From Lachnospiraceae bacterium (GTDB lineage: Bacteria > Bacillota > Clostridia > Lachnospirales > Lachnospiraceae), in assembly GCA_900769175.1 (NCBI GenBank), contig CAAGFP010000093.1, forward strand, positions 1 through 9,754: a stretch of DNA of 9,754 bases, in the 5' to 3' direction. The position numbers and the translations under genes are program-made. Position 1 is the stretch's first letter. Each line of letters opens with the position of its first letter. Below are positions 1 through 6,308 of the stretch, one piece after another. The notes beneath the pieces are model-generated. The model did no database searches, had not been told where the DNA came from, and saw nothing but the letters and a program-made list of their open reading frames with translations.

Positions 1-15
1 ATTTAAAAAAAGGAG

Positions 16-138
16 GTGTTGCGTATTGAGGGATTTTTTTGGTACTTAATTTGTGCTTTAATTGTATATGTAAAAGGATTTTACAGTGATTTTCAAATAA
101 ATTTGAATTTCTGCATAAAGAAATCCAAAAAGAATTGA
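16..138 (+). CDS. Possible small hydrophobic protein upstream of recA
   Basis: A 40-codon open frame begins at GTG 16 (or TTG 19) and stops at TGA 136-138. The predicted N-terminal third is hydrophobic (FFWYLICALIVYV) and the C-terminus is lysine-rich, which would fit one membrane segment. A strong AGGAGG lies at 11-16, but it overlaps the GTG and is too close to the TTG. The only well-spaced start, TTG 26, is in another frame and gives 7 codons (MRDFFGT). The in-frame TAA at 4-6 could be the end of an upstream gene. The ribosome binding site is real-looking but no start fits it well, so I treat this as a weak candidate. It could equally be a decayed gene start. Confidence 0.18.
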   Translation: MLRIEGFFWYLICALIVYVKGFYSDFQINLNFCIKKSKKN

Positions 139-163
139 CAAAATCGAACATTTGTTTTATTAT
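135..163 (+). promoter_or_regulatory. recA promoter (SigA type)
   Basis: TTGACA (135-140), a 17-bp spacer and TATTAT (158-163) make a near-consensus vegetative promoter. The predicted start is around 170, giving a leader of about 30 nt before recA. A LexA box fills most of the spacer, so bound LexA would block polymerase directly. Confidence 0.85.
145..158 (+). promoter_or_regulatory. LexA/DinR box 1
   Basis: CGAACATTTGTTTT matches the Gram-positive SOS box (CGAAC-N4-GTTCG) perfectly in the left half and imperfectly in the right half. It lies between the -35 and -10 elements of the recA promoter and ends on the first base of the -10. Confidence 0.8.
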
Positions 164-171
164 ATCAATAA

Positions 172-185
172 CGAACAAATGTTCC
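172..185 (+). promoter_or_regulatory. LexA/DinR box 2
   Basis: CGAACAAATGTTCC is an almost perfect Gram-positive SOS box, closer to consensus than box 1. It starts 27 bp after box 1, just past the predicted transcription start and a few bases before the ribosome binding site. Two operators on one promoter suggest tight, possibly cooperative repression by LexA, relieved when RecA filaments trigger LexA self-cleavage. Confidence 0.88.
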
Positions 186-201
186 TATAAAGGAGAATGA
201 A

Positions 202-1263
202 ATGGACAGAGAAGAAAAACAAAAAGCATTAGAAGCAGCATTATCACAGATTGAGAGACAATTCGGTAAGGGATCTGTTATGAAGCTCGGAGATCCTGCA
301 TCCCAGATGAATGTAGAAACAATTCCGACCGGATCATTAAGCTTAGATATTGCATTAGGATTGGGCGGTATTCCCAAAGGCAGAATTATCGAAATATACG
401 GACCTGAATCCAGTGGTAAAACAACGGTTACCCTTCATATGATTGCTGAAGTACAAAAGAGAGGCGGAATTGCCGGATTCATTGATGCTGAACATGCATT
501 AGACCCTGCTTACGCACAGGCAATTGGAGTAGATGTTGATAATATGTATATTTCCCAGCCGGATTATGGCGAGCAGGCACTTGAGATTGCAGAAACAATG
601 GTTCGTTCCGGCGCAATTGATTTAGTTGTAATTGACTCGGTTGCTGCACTGGTTCCCAAGGCAGAAATAGAAGGGGAAATGGGCGATGCGCAGGTAGGTA
701 AACAGGCAAGAATGATGTCACAGGCATTGAGAAAGCTTACAGGTGCAATTGGTAAAACAAATTGTACGGTTATTTTTATCAATCAGCTTCGTGAAAAAAT
801 CGGTGTATTTTACGGAAGTCCTGAAACAACAACAGGCGGTAATGCTTTGAAATATTATTCTTCCGTCAGAATTGATATCCGAAGAATTGAACAGATTAAG
901 AACGGCGGTGAGATTATCGGTAACCGAACCAGAGCCAAGATTGTTAAGAATAAAATTGCACCTCCTTTTAAAACAGCGGAATTTGATATCATGTTCGGCG
1001 AAGGAATTTCGTTTGAAGGAGATGTGGTCGATCTTGCTGTGGAAGCCGGCGTAATTAATAAAAGTGGTGCATGGTATTCTTACGATGGAAACAAGATTGG
1101 ACAGGGGCGCGAAAATGCAAAGATTTACTTGCAGGAGAACCCCGAAATCTGTAAGAAGATTGATCAGATGATTCGTGAACATTTCAATTTAAAAGGAACT
1201 GCATCAGAATCCGATATCCGAAGCGAAAAGAAGAAACCGATGAAGAAATTGGATGAAGAATAA
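202..1263 (+). CDS. recA: Recombinase A (RecA)
   Basis: RecA coats single-stranded DNA in the cytoplasm, carries out ATP-dependent strand exchange and stimulates LexA cleavage. The 353-residue length is normal. Visible motifs are the Walker A GPESSGKT (67-74), the catalytic glutamate in FIDAEHAL (E97), the Walker B segment LVVIDS (141-146) and the L2 DNA-binding loop starting NQLREKIGV (194) and including PETTTGGNALK. The L2 loop has VFYGS where many RecAs have VMFGN, a mild variation. The C-terminus is mixed charged and ends DEE, as is usual. The start is supported by AAAGGAGA (189-196) just upstream. Two LexA boxes show SOS control. No terminator separates it from recX 44 bp downstream, so the two are probably cotranscribed. 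Confidence 0.99.
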   Translation: MDREEKQKALEAALSQIERQFGKGSVMKLGDPASQMNVETIPTGSLSLDIALGLGGIPKGRIIEIYGPESSGKTTVTLHMIAEVQKRGGIAGFIDAEHALDPAYAQAIGVDVDNMYISQPDYGEQALEIAETMVRSGAIDLVVIDSVAALVPKAEIEGEMGDAQVGKQARMMSQALRKLTGAIGKTNCTVIFINQLREKIGVFYGSPETTTGGNALKYYSSVRIDIRRIEQIKNGGEIIGNRTRAKIVKNKIAPPFKTAEFDIMFGEGISFEGDVVDLAVEAGVINKSGAWYSYDGNKIGQGRENAKIYLQENPEICKKIDQMIREHFNLKGTASESDIRSEKKKPMKKLDEE

Positions 1264-1307
1264 TACGAACGATAAGAATAATTAAGAGAACGAAAAACGG
1301 TGCTGTT

Positions 1308-1928
1308 ATGATTATTACAGAAGTAATAGAAATCTCAAGTAATAAATTAAAAATTCAAACAGATGAAGAAATCACCCTTGTATTATACAAGGGTGATTTC
1401 TATAAAAACCATTTTGATGTCGGGAAAGAAATTCCACAGAAATATTATGAGGAATTAATCACGTCCATCCTTCCTCATAGAGCATGGTTACGGTGTATGA
1501 AATTATTCCAATCAAAAGATTACACTGAAAAAGAAATAAGAGATAAGCTACAGAAAGACGGGTATTCAAAAGAAATAAGAGATCATGTGATTGAGCGTTT
1601 ATATGAAACTCGTTTTTTGAATGATGAATATTATGCCGGCTGCTATATTGAAAATCGTGTCAACAAAAAAAGTAAAAGAGAGATTATTCGGGAACTTTCT
1701 TTAAAAGGCATTCCGGATGCTTTATCTGAACGATTATTTGAAGAGTATGAAGCGCAAGGTAACACTGAATTTGAGAGAAATTGTATCGAAAACATTCTTC
1801 GTAAGAAGAAATACAATGGTGAAACCGCTTCTTTTGAAGAAAAAATGAAGATGAAAAACTACCTCCTCCGGAAAGGATTCCAAACAGATTATGTCAATGA
1901 TTGCATTTTGAATAATTACTGTCAATGA
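1308..1928 (+). CDS. recX: Regulatory protein RecX
   Basis: RecX binds RecA filaments and modulates their activity, usually by inhibiting strand exchange and ATPase. The 206-residue protein carries the family signature KDYTEKEIRDKL near residue 70, followed by the helical repeats YETRFLNDEYYAGCYIENRV and KSKREIIRELSLKGI. It is longer than the E. coli protein and shorter than that of B. subtilis. The ATG at 1308 has only a weak GGTG (1299-1302) as ribosome binding site, suggesting low translation relative to recA, as expected for an inhibitor. Two oddities are a perfect 16-bp hairpin in codons 20-32 and a stop codon that lies inside a 28-bp tandem duplication. Without the second copy the frame would end NNYLT at TAA 1954-1956 instead of NNYCQ. 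Confidence 0.93.
   Translation: MIITEVIEISSNKLKIQTDEEITLVLYKGDFYKNHFDVGKEIPQKYYEELITSILPHRAWLRCMKLFQSKDYTEKEIRDKLQKDGYSKEIRDHVIERLYETRFLNDEYYAGCYIENRVNKKSKREIIRELSLKGIPDALSERLFEEYEAQGNTEFERNCIENILRKKKYNGETASFEEKMKMKNYLLRKGFQTDYVNDCILNNYCQ
1367..1401 (+). repeat. Perfect 16-bp hairpin inside recX
   Basis: AGAAATCACCCTTGTA (1367-1382) is followed by the loop TTA (1383-1385) and the exact reverse complement (1386-1401). The downstream sequence (TATAAAAACC) has no T-run, so it is not a standard terminator. It could stabilise the recA 3' end, act as a roadblock that lowers recX expression, or have no role. It coincides with coding sequence (EEITLVLYKGDFY). Confidence 0.85.
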
Positions 1929-1948
1929 TTGCATTTTGAATAATTACT
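1892..1948 (+). repeat. 28-bp tandem duplication across the recX stop
   Basis: Two identical 28-bp copies lie at 1892-1919 and 1920-1947; the base after each is also T. The unit begins TGTCAATGATTGC and ends AATAATTAC. Because 28 is not a multiple of three, reading into copy 2 shifts frame and creates the TGA used by recX. The exact identity suggests a recent event. The right end abuts the -35 of the rny promoter. Confidence 0.95.
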
Positions 1949-1976
1949 TGACATAACTTATTAAACAGTATAAAAT
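1948..1976 (+). promoter_or_regulatory. rny promoter (SigA type)
   Basis: TTGACA (1948-1953), a 17-bp spacer and TAAAAT (1971-1976) form a strong promoter. The predicted start near 1983 gives a leader of about 85 nt, which contains the 10-bp palindrome ATTGTACAAT (2031-2040). A short inverted repeat AACAGT (1964-1969) / ACTGTT (1980-1985) brackets the -10 and could be an operator, though this is weak. Confidence 0.8.
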
Positions 1977-2052
1977 TGAACTGTTGTAATATCGATAGTT
2001 TTATATGCTTAATGCTTATTCTATTAGATAATTGTACAATGAAAACTAAATA

Positions 2053-2065
2053 AGGAGGTGCTCCT
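2053..2065 (+). promoter_or_regulatory. rny ribosome binding site inside a small hairpin
   Basis: AGGAG (2053-2057), loop GTG (2058-2060) and CTCCT (2061-2065) form a 5-bp hairpin that can hide the Shine-Dalgarno sequence. The AGGAGG (2053-2058) is 11 nt from ATG 2070 and overlaps the in-frame GTG at 2058. This decides the start in favour of ATG 2070. Confidence 0.6.
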
Positions 2066-2069
2066 GTAC

Positions 2070-3635
2070 ATGGGTGACGGAGTTAGCGTAATTGTTTTGA
2101 TCATTGCGATTGTTGTCACTTTTCTTGTAGCCGCTGCACTGTCTGCTATTATTTCGCTTTCCGTTTATAAAAAGAATGTTGAGAAGAAAATCGGAAATGC
2201 AGATGAAAAAGCCAGACAGATTCTTGATGAAGCCTTAAAAGCTGCTGAAGCGAAGAAGCGTGAAGGATTACTTGAAATCAAGGAAGAGTCCATTCGTACA
2301 AAGAGTGAACTTGACCGTGAAATCAAAGAACGCAGAGCGGAAGCGCAGAGATTTGAAAGAAGGGTTCAGCAGAAAGAAGAAAGCGTAGATAAGAAGCTGG
2401 ATTCTTTGGAAAAAAGAGAAGCTTCACTTGCTGCAAAAGAAGAAGAGTTATCAAAACAAAAGGAAGTTATTTCCAAGTTAAACGAACAAAGAGTACAGGA
2501 ACTCGAACGTATTTCGGGATTAACCTCTGAACAGGCAAAAGAATACTTATTGAAAATTGTTGAAGAAGAAGTAAAACATGAAACTGCTGTCATGATTAAA
2601 GACATGGAGAGCAGGGCAAAGGAAGAAGCAGATAAGAAAGCAAAGGAATATGTGGTAAATGCAATTCAGAAATGTGCTGCAGACCATGTATCTGAAACTA
2701 CAATTTCTGTTGTGCAGCTTCCCAATGACGAGATGAAGGGTAGAATTATTGGTCGAGAAGGTCGTAATATTCGTACACTTGAAACAATGACCGGTGTTGA
2801 ATTGATCATTGATGATACTCCGGAAGCAGTAGTTCTTTCGGGATTTGATCCGATTCGAAGAGAAGTTGCCAGAACTGCATTGGAAAAACTCATTGTGGAT
2901 GGAAGAATTCATCCCGCAAGAATTGAGGAAACTGTTGAGAAGGCGAAAAAGGAAGTTGAAGCGCTTATTAAAGAAGAAGGAGAGAATGCTTTACTTGATG
3001 TAGGCGTTCATGGAATTCATCCGGAACTTGTAAGATTACTTGGAAAGATGAAATTCAGAACCAGTTATGGTCAGAATGCATTGAAACATTCCATTGAAGT
3101 TGCACAATTATCCGGCCTGCTTGCTGCTGAAATGGGCTTAGATGTAAGAATGGCAAAAAGAGCCGGTTTACTTCATGATATCGGTAAATCGGTTGACCAT
3201 GAAATGGAAGGCTCACATATTCAGCTTGGCGCTGAACTTTGTAGAAAATACAAAGAATCTGCAACTGTTATTAATGCAGTTGAATCACATCATGGTGATG
3301 TAGAACCTACTTCTTTAATTTCTTGCATCGTACAAGCTGCTGATACAATTTCGGCTGCTCGTCCCGGCGCAAGACGTGAGACATTAGAAACATACACTTC
3401 TCGATTAAAACAATTAGAAGATATAACCAACAATTTCAAAGGCGTAGATAAATCTTTTGCTATTCAGGCAGGTAGAGAAATTCGTGTTATGGTAGTTCCT
3501 GAACAGGTTACTGATGATGACATGGTTCTTTTGGCACGTGATATTTCTAAACAGATTGAAGCTGAATTGGAATATCCGGGACAAATTAAAGTAAATGTAA
3601 TCAGAGAATCTCGTGTTATTGATTATGCGAAATAG
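2070..3635 (+). CDS. rny: Ribonuclease Y
   Basis: RNase Y is a membrane-anchored endoribonuclease that starts decay of many mRNAs in Firmicutes. From ATG 2070 the protein has 521 residues, matching the usual length of about 520. Domains in order are one N-terminal membrane helix (about 5-31, IVLIIAIVVTFLVAAALSA), a long charged coiled coil (about 35-195), a KH RNA-binding domain with GRIIGREGRNIR (224-235) and an HD domain with LLHDIGK (H369, D370), ESHHGD (H407, H408) and AAD (D425). An in-frame GTG at 2058 would add four residues (MLLY), but it overlaps the Shine-Dalgarno, so I reject it. The gene has its own promoter at 1948-1976 and terminator at 3646-3682 and looks monocistronic. Confidence 0.97.
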   Translation: MGDGVSVIVLIIAIVVTFLVAAALSAIISLSVYKKNVEKKIGNADEKARQILDEALKAAEAKKREGLLEIKEESIRTKSELDREIKERRAEAQRFERRVQQKEESVDKKLDSLEKREASLAAKEEELSKQKEVISKLNEQRVQELERISGLTSEQAKEYLLKIVEEEVKHETAVMIKDMESRAKEEADKKAKEYVVNAIQKCAADHVSETTISVVQLPNDEMKGRIIGREGRNIRTLETMTGVELIIDDTPEAVVLSGFDPIRREVARTALEKLIVDGRIHPARIEETVEKAKKEVEALIKEEGENALLDVGVHGIHPELVRLLGKMKFRTSYGQNALKHSIEVAQLSGLLAAEMGLDVRMAKRAGLLHDIGKSVDHEMEGSHIQLGAELCRKYKESATVINAVESHHGDVEPTSLISCIVQAADTISAARPGARRETLETYTSRLKQLEDITNNFKGVDKSFAIQAGREIRVMVVPEQVTDDDMVLLARDISKQIEAELEYPGQIKVNVIRESRVIDYAK

Positions 3636-3645
3636 AAACTATGTT

Positions 3646-3682
3646 AAAACCTCTTGCGGATTTACTCCGTAAGAGGTTTTTT
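3646..3682 (+). terminator. rny intrinsic terminator
   Basis: Arms 3646-3660 and 3666-3680 form a 15-bp stem including one G-U pair, with loop TTTAC and a run of six T at 3677-3682. It lies 10 bp after the rny stop. Its last four T residues also form the outer end of the next inverted repeat (element copy A). Confidence 0.93.
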
Positions 3683-3800
3683 GTATCAAAGGAATCTCTT
3701 CTGAGTTGCCTTTGATACAAAACGCTTCGCTAAGCATGCTCTATCGCGTGAAAAGTAGAAAAATGCTTACGCAACATGCTCTCGGAGCAAGAATTCATTC
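3679..3800. repeat. Palindromic intergenic repeat element, copy A
   Basis: Hairpin 1 has perfect 14-bp arms TTTTGTATCAAAGG (3679-3692) and its complement (3709-3722) with a 16-nt loop. Then come a shared core, CGCTTCGCTAAGCATGC (3723-3739), a less conserved stretch and hairpin 2, TGCTC-TCG-GAGCA (3777-3789). A small GAAT/ATTC pair (3791-3800) may be a worn third hairpin. The same order occurs in copy B at 6304, with about 12 of 14 bases shared in the first arm and differences compensated on the other arm. The end point is uncertain. No coding function is apparent. Confidence 0.75.
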
Positions 3801-3850
3801 ATAATGTAACAATAAATAGGAACTCGAAGAAAACTATAAAGGGGAAAATG

Positions 3851-4393
3851 ATGGAAGAATATAAAAGATTAAATCGAACACTGGCTTATAAAGGAACCAT
3901 TCTTGAGGTATATAAGGATGAAATAGAAGTATGCAACGGTAATACAGTATATTATGATTATATTCATCATAAAGGTGCGGCTGCGGTTCTGCCTGTCATG
4001 GAAGATGGAAGGCTGCTTATGGTAATACAGTACAGAAATGCAATTGACCGTTACAGCATAGAGTTGCCTGCCGGTGGATTGGACTCTGCCGATGAACGTC
4101 CAATCGACTGCGCAAAAAGAGAATTACTTGAAGAAACCGGATATACTGCAGAGAGTATGGAAGAGTTAATTTCAATCTATACTACAATTGCATTTTGCAA
4201 TGAAAAAATCCCGATTTATGTTGCACATATTAAAGGAGAAGCGGTAGAACAAAAACTGGATGAGAATGAATTTGTAAGAATTCGTGCATTTACGGTAGAA
4301 GAACTGATTGAGAAAATTTATGATGGAACGCTCAATGATTCCAAAACCGTTGCGGCTGTTCTGGCATATAAGAATAAATATTGTGACATATAA
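3851..4393 (+). CDS. nudF: Nudix hydrolase, ADP-ribose pyrophosphatase type
   Basis: The family hydrolyses ADP-ribose and related nucleotide sugars to AMP and a sugar phosphate in the cytoplasm. The 180-residue protein has a full Nudix box: G76, E82, then RELLEETGY (90-98), preceded by ELPAG (71-75), which is typical of ADP-ribose pyrophosphatases. I chose ATG 3851 because AAAGGGGA (3838-3845) is well placed; ATG 3848 is equally in frame. The frame is open upstream to an ATG at 3776, but that extension is encoded by repeat element A and has no ribosome binding site. The C-terminus is also altered: the stop TAA lies in a 22-bp tandem repeat, and without the extra copies the protein would end about seven residues later at 4456-4458. 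Order before spoIIM and xerD matches other Firmicutes. Confidence 0.9.
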   Translation: MEEYKRLNRTLAYKGTILEVYKDEIEVCNGNTVYYDYIHHKGAAAVLPVMEDGRLLMVIQYRNAIDRYSIELPAGGLDSADERPIDCAKRELLEETGYTAESMEELISIYTTIAFCNEKIPIYVAHIKGEAVEQKLDENEFVRIRAFTVEELIEKIYDGTLNDSKTVAAVLAYKNKYCDI

Positions 4394-4424
4394 GAATAAA
4401 TATTGTGACATATAAGAATAAATA
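4365..4424 (+). repeat. 22-bp tandem repeat (2.7 copies) across the nudF stop
   Basis: Copies at 4365-4386 and 4387-4408 are identical, and a third, 16-bp copy fills 4409-4424. The unit starts CATATAAGAATAAATA and ends TTGTGA. The nudF stop (4391-4393) is created by reading from copy 1 into copy 2. The identity of the copies indicates recent expansion, and copy number may vary between strains. Confidence 0.95.
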
Positions 4425-4486
4425 CAGTTTATATCAATACAGTGTCATTTTACAGTAAATAGAGCGGCAAATAACAATTAATACGG

Positions 4487-5161
4487 TTGCATATAACAGG
4501 AATAGAGCGAATAAAATATATTAAGCCTAAATATTTGGATTATATTCATATGTCTGTTCGACGTTATTCGTTAAATATACAAAGAAGCATGTTGAGTCTA
4601 TTAGATAAAATAGACTTAAAAATAGAGATTGCATTTTTTGCAGGAATCATAATGGGTGGACTGGTAGCATATCTGCTTTTTGTATGCAAACTAGGAATTC
4701 GGGACTGTATTTGTGACGGCGCGATTACATATTACCGGTATTCGCCTGTATGCTTTCCGAAACTGTTTGTCCGTCTTTTGTTTCACAGGGGCATGGAATT
4801 ATTATTAATTTCGTCTGCACTGTGCGTTTTAAAAAAATATATATGGGTTTTTTACGGACTCTTGGGGGCATTATTTGGCTATCTGTTTACAGCAGGAATC
4901 TGCAGCTATGGAATGGCTGGAATCCTTTTTTCATTGATTACCTTGTTCCCACATTTTATATTTTATTTGATTTTTATGCTGATGATCCTGTATCGGGAGG
5001 AGTATGTCAGAAATTGTCTGAATTGGTCAACGAAACACCCCCGCTTAAATTCTGTTTTGCTCTGGTTTATTTTATTGGTTTTAGTTGCAATAATTGGAAT
5101 TGTTCTGGAATGTTATGTAAATTCTTTTTTTGAAAAAATATTTTTTATTCTTTTGATTTAA
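4487..5161 (+). CDS. spoIIM: Stage II sporulation protein M-like membrane protein
   Basis: SpoIIM is a polytopic membrane protein of the SpoIID-SpoIIM-SpoIIP complex, which remodels peptidoglycan during forespore engulfment. This 224-residue reading has four or five hydrophobic segments (about 47-67, 102-115, 119-138, 143-168, 189-209, with a hydrophobic tail). The segment GMAGILFSLITLFPHFIFY (142-160) resembles the conserved SpoIIM stretch in which a glycine-rich helix precedes a P-H turn. Position between nudF and xerD supports the call, since spoIIM occupies this place in Bacillus and many Clostridia. The sequence is divergent and I identify it by motif and context together. The start is unsure: TTG 4487 has no ribosome binding site, and neither do ATG 4550 (residue 22) or ATG 4589 (residue 35). 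It could be another small integral membrane protein. Confidence 0.7.
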   Translation: MHITGIERIKYIKPKYLDYIHMSVRRYSLNIQRSMLSLLDKIDLKIEIAFFAGIIMGGLVAYLLFVCKLGIRDCICDGAITYYRYSPVCFPKLFVRLLFHRGMELLLISSALCVLKKYIWVFYGLLGALFGYLFTAGICSYGMAGILFSLITLFPHFIFYLIFMLMILYREEYVRNCLNWSTKHPRLNSVLLWFILLVLVAIIGIVLECYVNSFFEKIFFILLI

Positions 5162-5259
5162 AAGCAACAATATATAGTTTGTTTTCCTGAAATGCTTCGA
5201 TATATAGTAATTGGTTGTTGATTTTAAAGCATTTGTGCATATTGCTGATATTTTTGTGT

Positions 5260-5288
5260 TTGCATTTTGGGAAATTATTGACTATAAT
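5260..5288 (+). promoter_or_regulatory. Candidate xerD promoter
   Basis: TTGCAT (5260-5265), a 17-bp spacer and a perfect TATAAT (5283-5288) lie about 70 bp before xerD. This suggests xerD can be transcribed separately from nudF-spoIIM. The -10 overlaps the first of several ATTGAC half-sites. Confidence 0.55.
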
Positions 5289-5328
5289 AGAACTTACTTG
5301 GTCAATGATTTACATAATTTATTGACTA
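5275..5328. repeat. ATTGAC half-sites upstream of xerD
   Basis: TTATTGACTA occurs at 5275-5284 and again, identically, at 5319-5328, 44 bp apart. Between them lies the inverted GTCAAT (5301-5306), so the second and third sites form an inverted repeat with a 14-bp gap. The arrangement over and just after the candidate promoter could be an operator, but no regulator can be named. Confidence 0.4.
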
Positions 5329-5357
5329 CTAAGATTACATATGGGGAATATAGTTAG

Positions 5358-6242
5358 ATGGAACAAAGGATAGATTCTTTTATTGCATATATTCATATGA
5401 ATAAGAAGTCATCTGAAAATACGGAAATGTCTTATCGTAGAGATTTAAAAAAACTTCTGGTTTTTTTGAAGGCTCGTGGGGTTGATAACTGGGAGAATGC
5501 GACACAACAGCAGCTTTGCGAATATGTGAACGAATTGGAAAAACAGAATTTCGCTGCGGCTACGATTTCAAGAAATATTGCTTCCATGAAAGCTTTCTGG
5601 TCTTACATGGTCGAAAATGGTTTTGTTAAATCCGATTTGTCTGTAAAACTCAAAGCTCCTAAGATTGAAAAGAAGATGCCGGAAATATTAACCAAAAAAG
5701 AAGTGACAATGCTTTTGGAACAACCAAACGGTGACAGCCCAAAGCAGATTCGTGATAAAGCAATGCTCGAACTTTTATATGCGACCGGTATCCGTGTTAC
5801 GGAACTGATTTCGCTTAAAATGTCGGATGTAAATCTTGCGATTGGTTTTATTCTGTGCAAGGATGCGAACAAAGAGCGGCTGATTCCTTTCGGCGCGCAG
5901 GCGAAAAACTCTTTGCTGGTTTATCTAAATGGCGTGAGAACGCGGCTTCTTGATGGAAATGAATCGGATGTATTATTTCCGAATTGTTCCGGGGAACCTA
6001 TGAGCCGTCAGGGGTTCTGGAAGATTATTAAATATTATGCTTCCAAAGCGGGAATTAAATCCGATATTACGCCACATACCCTGCGCCATTCGTTTGCTGC
6101 ACATCTTGTAGAAAACGGAGCAGATTTAAAGAGCGTTCAGGAAATGCTCGGACATTCGGATATTTCGACAACGCAGATTTATGTAAATATGAATCATAAT
6201 CATTTAAGGGAAGTGTATGATAAGGCACATCCGAGAAGTTAA
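5358..6242 (+). CDS. xerD: Tyrosine recombinase XerD
   Basis: XerD works with XerC at the dif site to resolve chromosome dimers before division. The 294-residue protein has an N-terminal SAM-like core-binding domain (about 1-90, with the NTEMSYRRDLKKL helix) and a C-terminal catalytic domain. The full catalytic set is present: R146 (ATGIRVTEL), K172 (NKERLIPF), H240 and R243 (HTLRHSFAAHL), H266 (LGHSDISTTQIY) and nucleophile Y275. The length is typical and no residue is missing. The usual GKGNKER strand reads CKDANKER here, a small difference. ATG 5358 has a weak GGGGAA (5343-5348) at a long distance. I call XerD rather than XerC or a phage integrase from the spoIIM-xerD order and the lack of phage genes. 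A terminator follows at 6276-6308. Confidence 0.93.
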   Translation: MEQRIDSFIAYIHMNKKSSENTEMSYRRDLKKLLVFLKARGVDNWENATQQQLCEYVNELEKQNFAAATISRNIASMKAFWSYMVENGFVKSDLSVKLKAPKIEKKMPEILTKKEVTMLLEQPNGDSPKQIRDKAMLELLYATGIRVTELISLKMSDVNLAIGFILCKDANKERLIPFGAQAKNSLLVYLNGVRTRLLDGNESDVLFPNCSGEPMSRQGFWKIIKYYASKAGIKSDITPHTLRHSFAAHLVENGADLKSVQEMLGHSDISTTQIYVNMNHNHLREVYDKAHPRS

Positions 6243-6275
6243 AAACAGGGTTGAAATAACAGCTATAGAGTGACT

Positions 6276-6308
6276 GAGCCGGGCACATTTGTGCACGGCT
6301 CTGTTTTT
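6276..6308 (+). terminator. xerD intrinsic terminator
   Basis: GAGCCG-G-GCAC (6276-6286) pairs with GTGC-A-CGGCTC (6291-6301), with one mismatch and an ATTT loop. The T-rich tail TGTTTTT reaches 6308. As at rny, the T-run is also the outer end of an adjoining inverted repeat (element copy B). Confidence 0.88.

Noticed and set aside
718..1182. Reverse-strand open frame of 154 codons
   Set aside because: It lies wholly inside recA, antisense, with no ribosome binding site or family likeness.
2547..2912. Reverse-strand open frame of 121 codons
   Set aside because: Antisense to rny; composition (Phe, Asn, Cys, Ser rich) is typical of a shadow frame.
4469..4497. SigE-type promoter before spoIIM (AAATAAC / CATATAAC)
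   Set aside because: The -10 half fits partly but the -35 matches only about four of seven positions in very AT-rich DNA.
4458..4509. Duplication of AATAGAGCG at 4458 and 4501
   Set aside because: Only nine bases match exactly and the flanking similarity is weak in AT-rich sequence.
4750..5133. Second forward frame of 127 codons inside spoIIM
   Set aside because: The longer spoIIM frame has SpoIIM-like motifs and proper membrane segments; this one does not.
5190..5234. Terminator after spoIIM (AAATGCTT / AAGCATTT)
   Set aside because: Only an 8-bp AT-rich stem with a 29-nt loop and no T-run after it.
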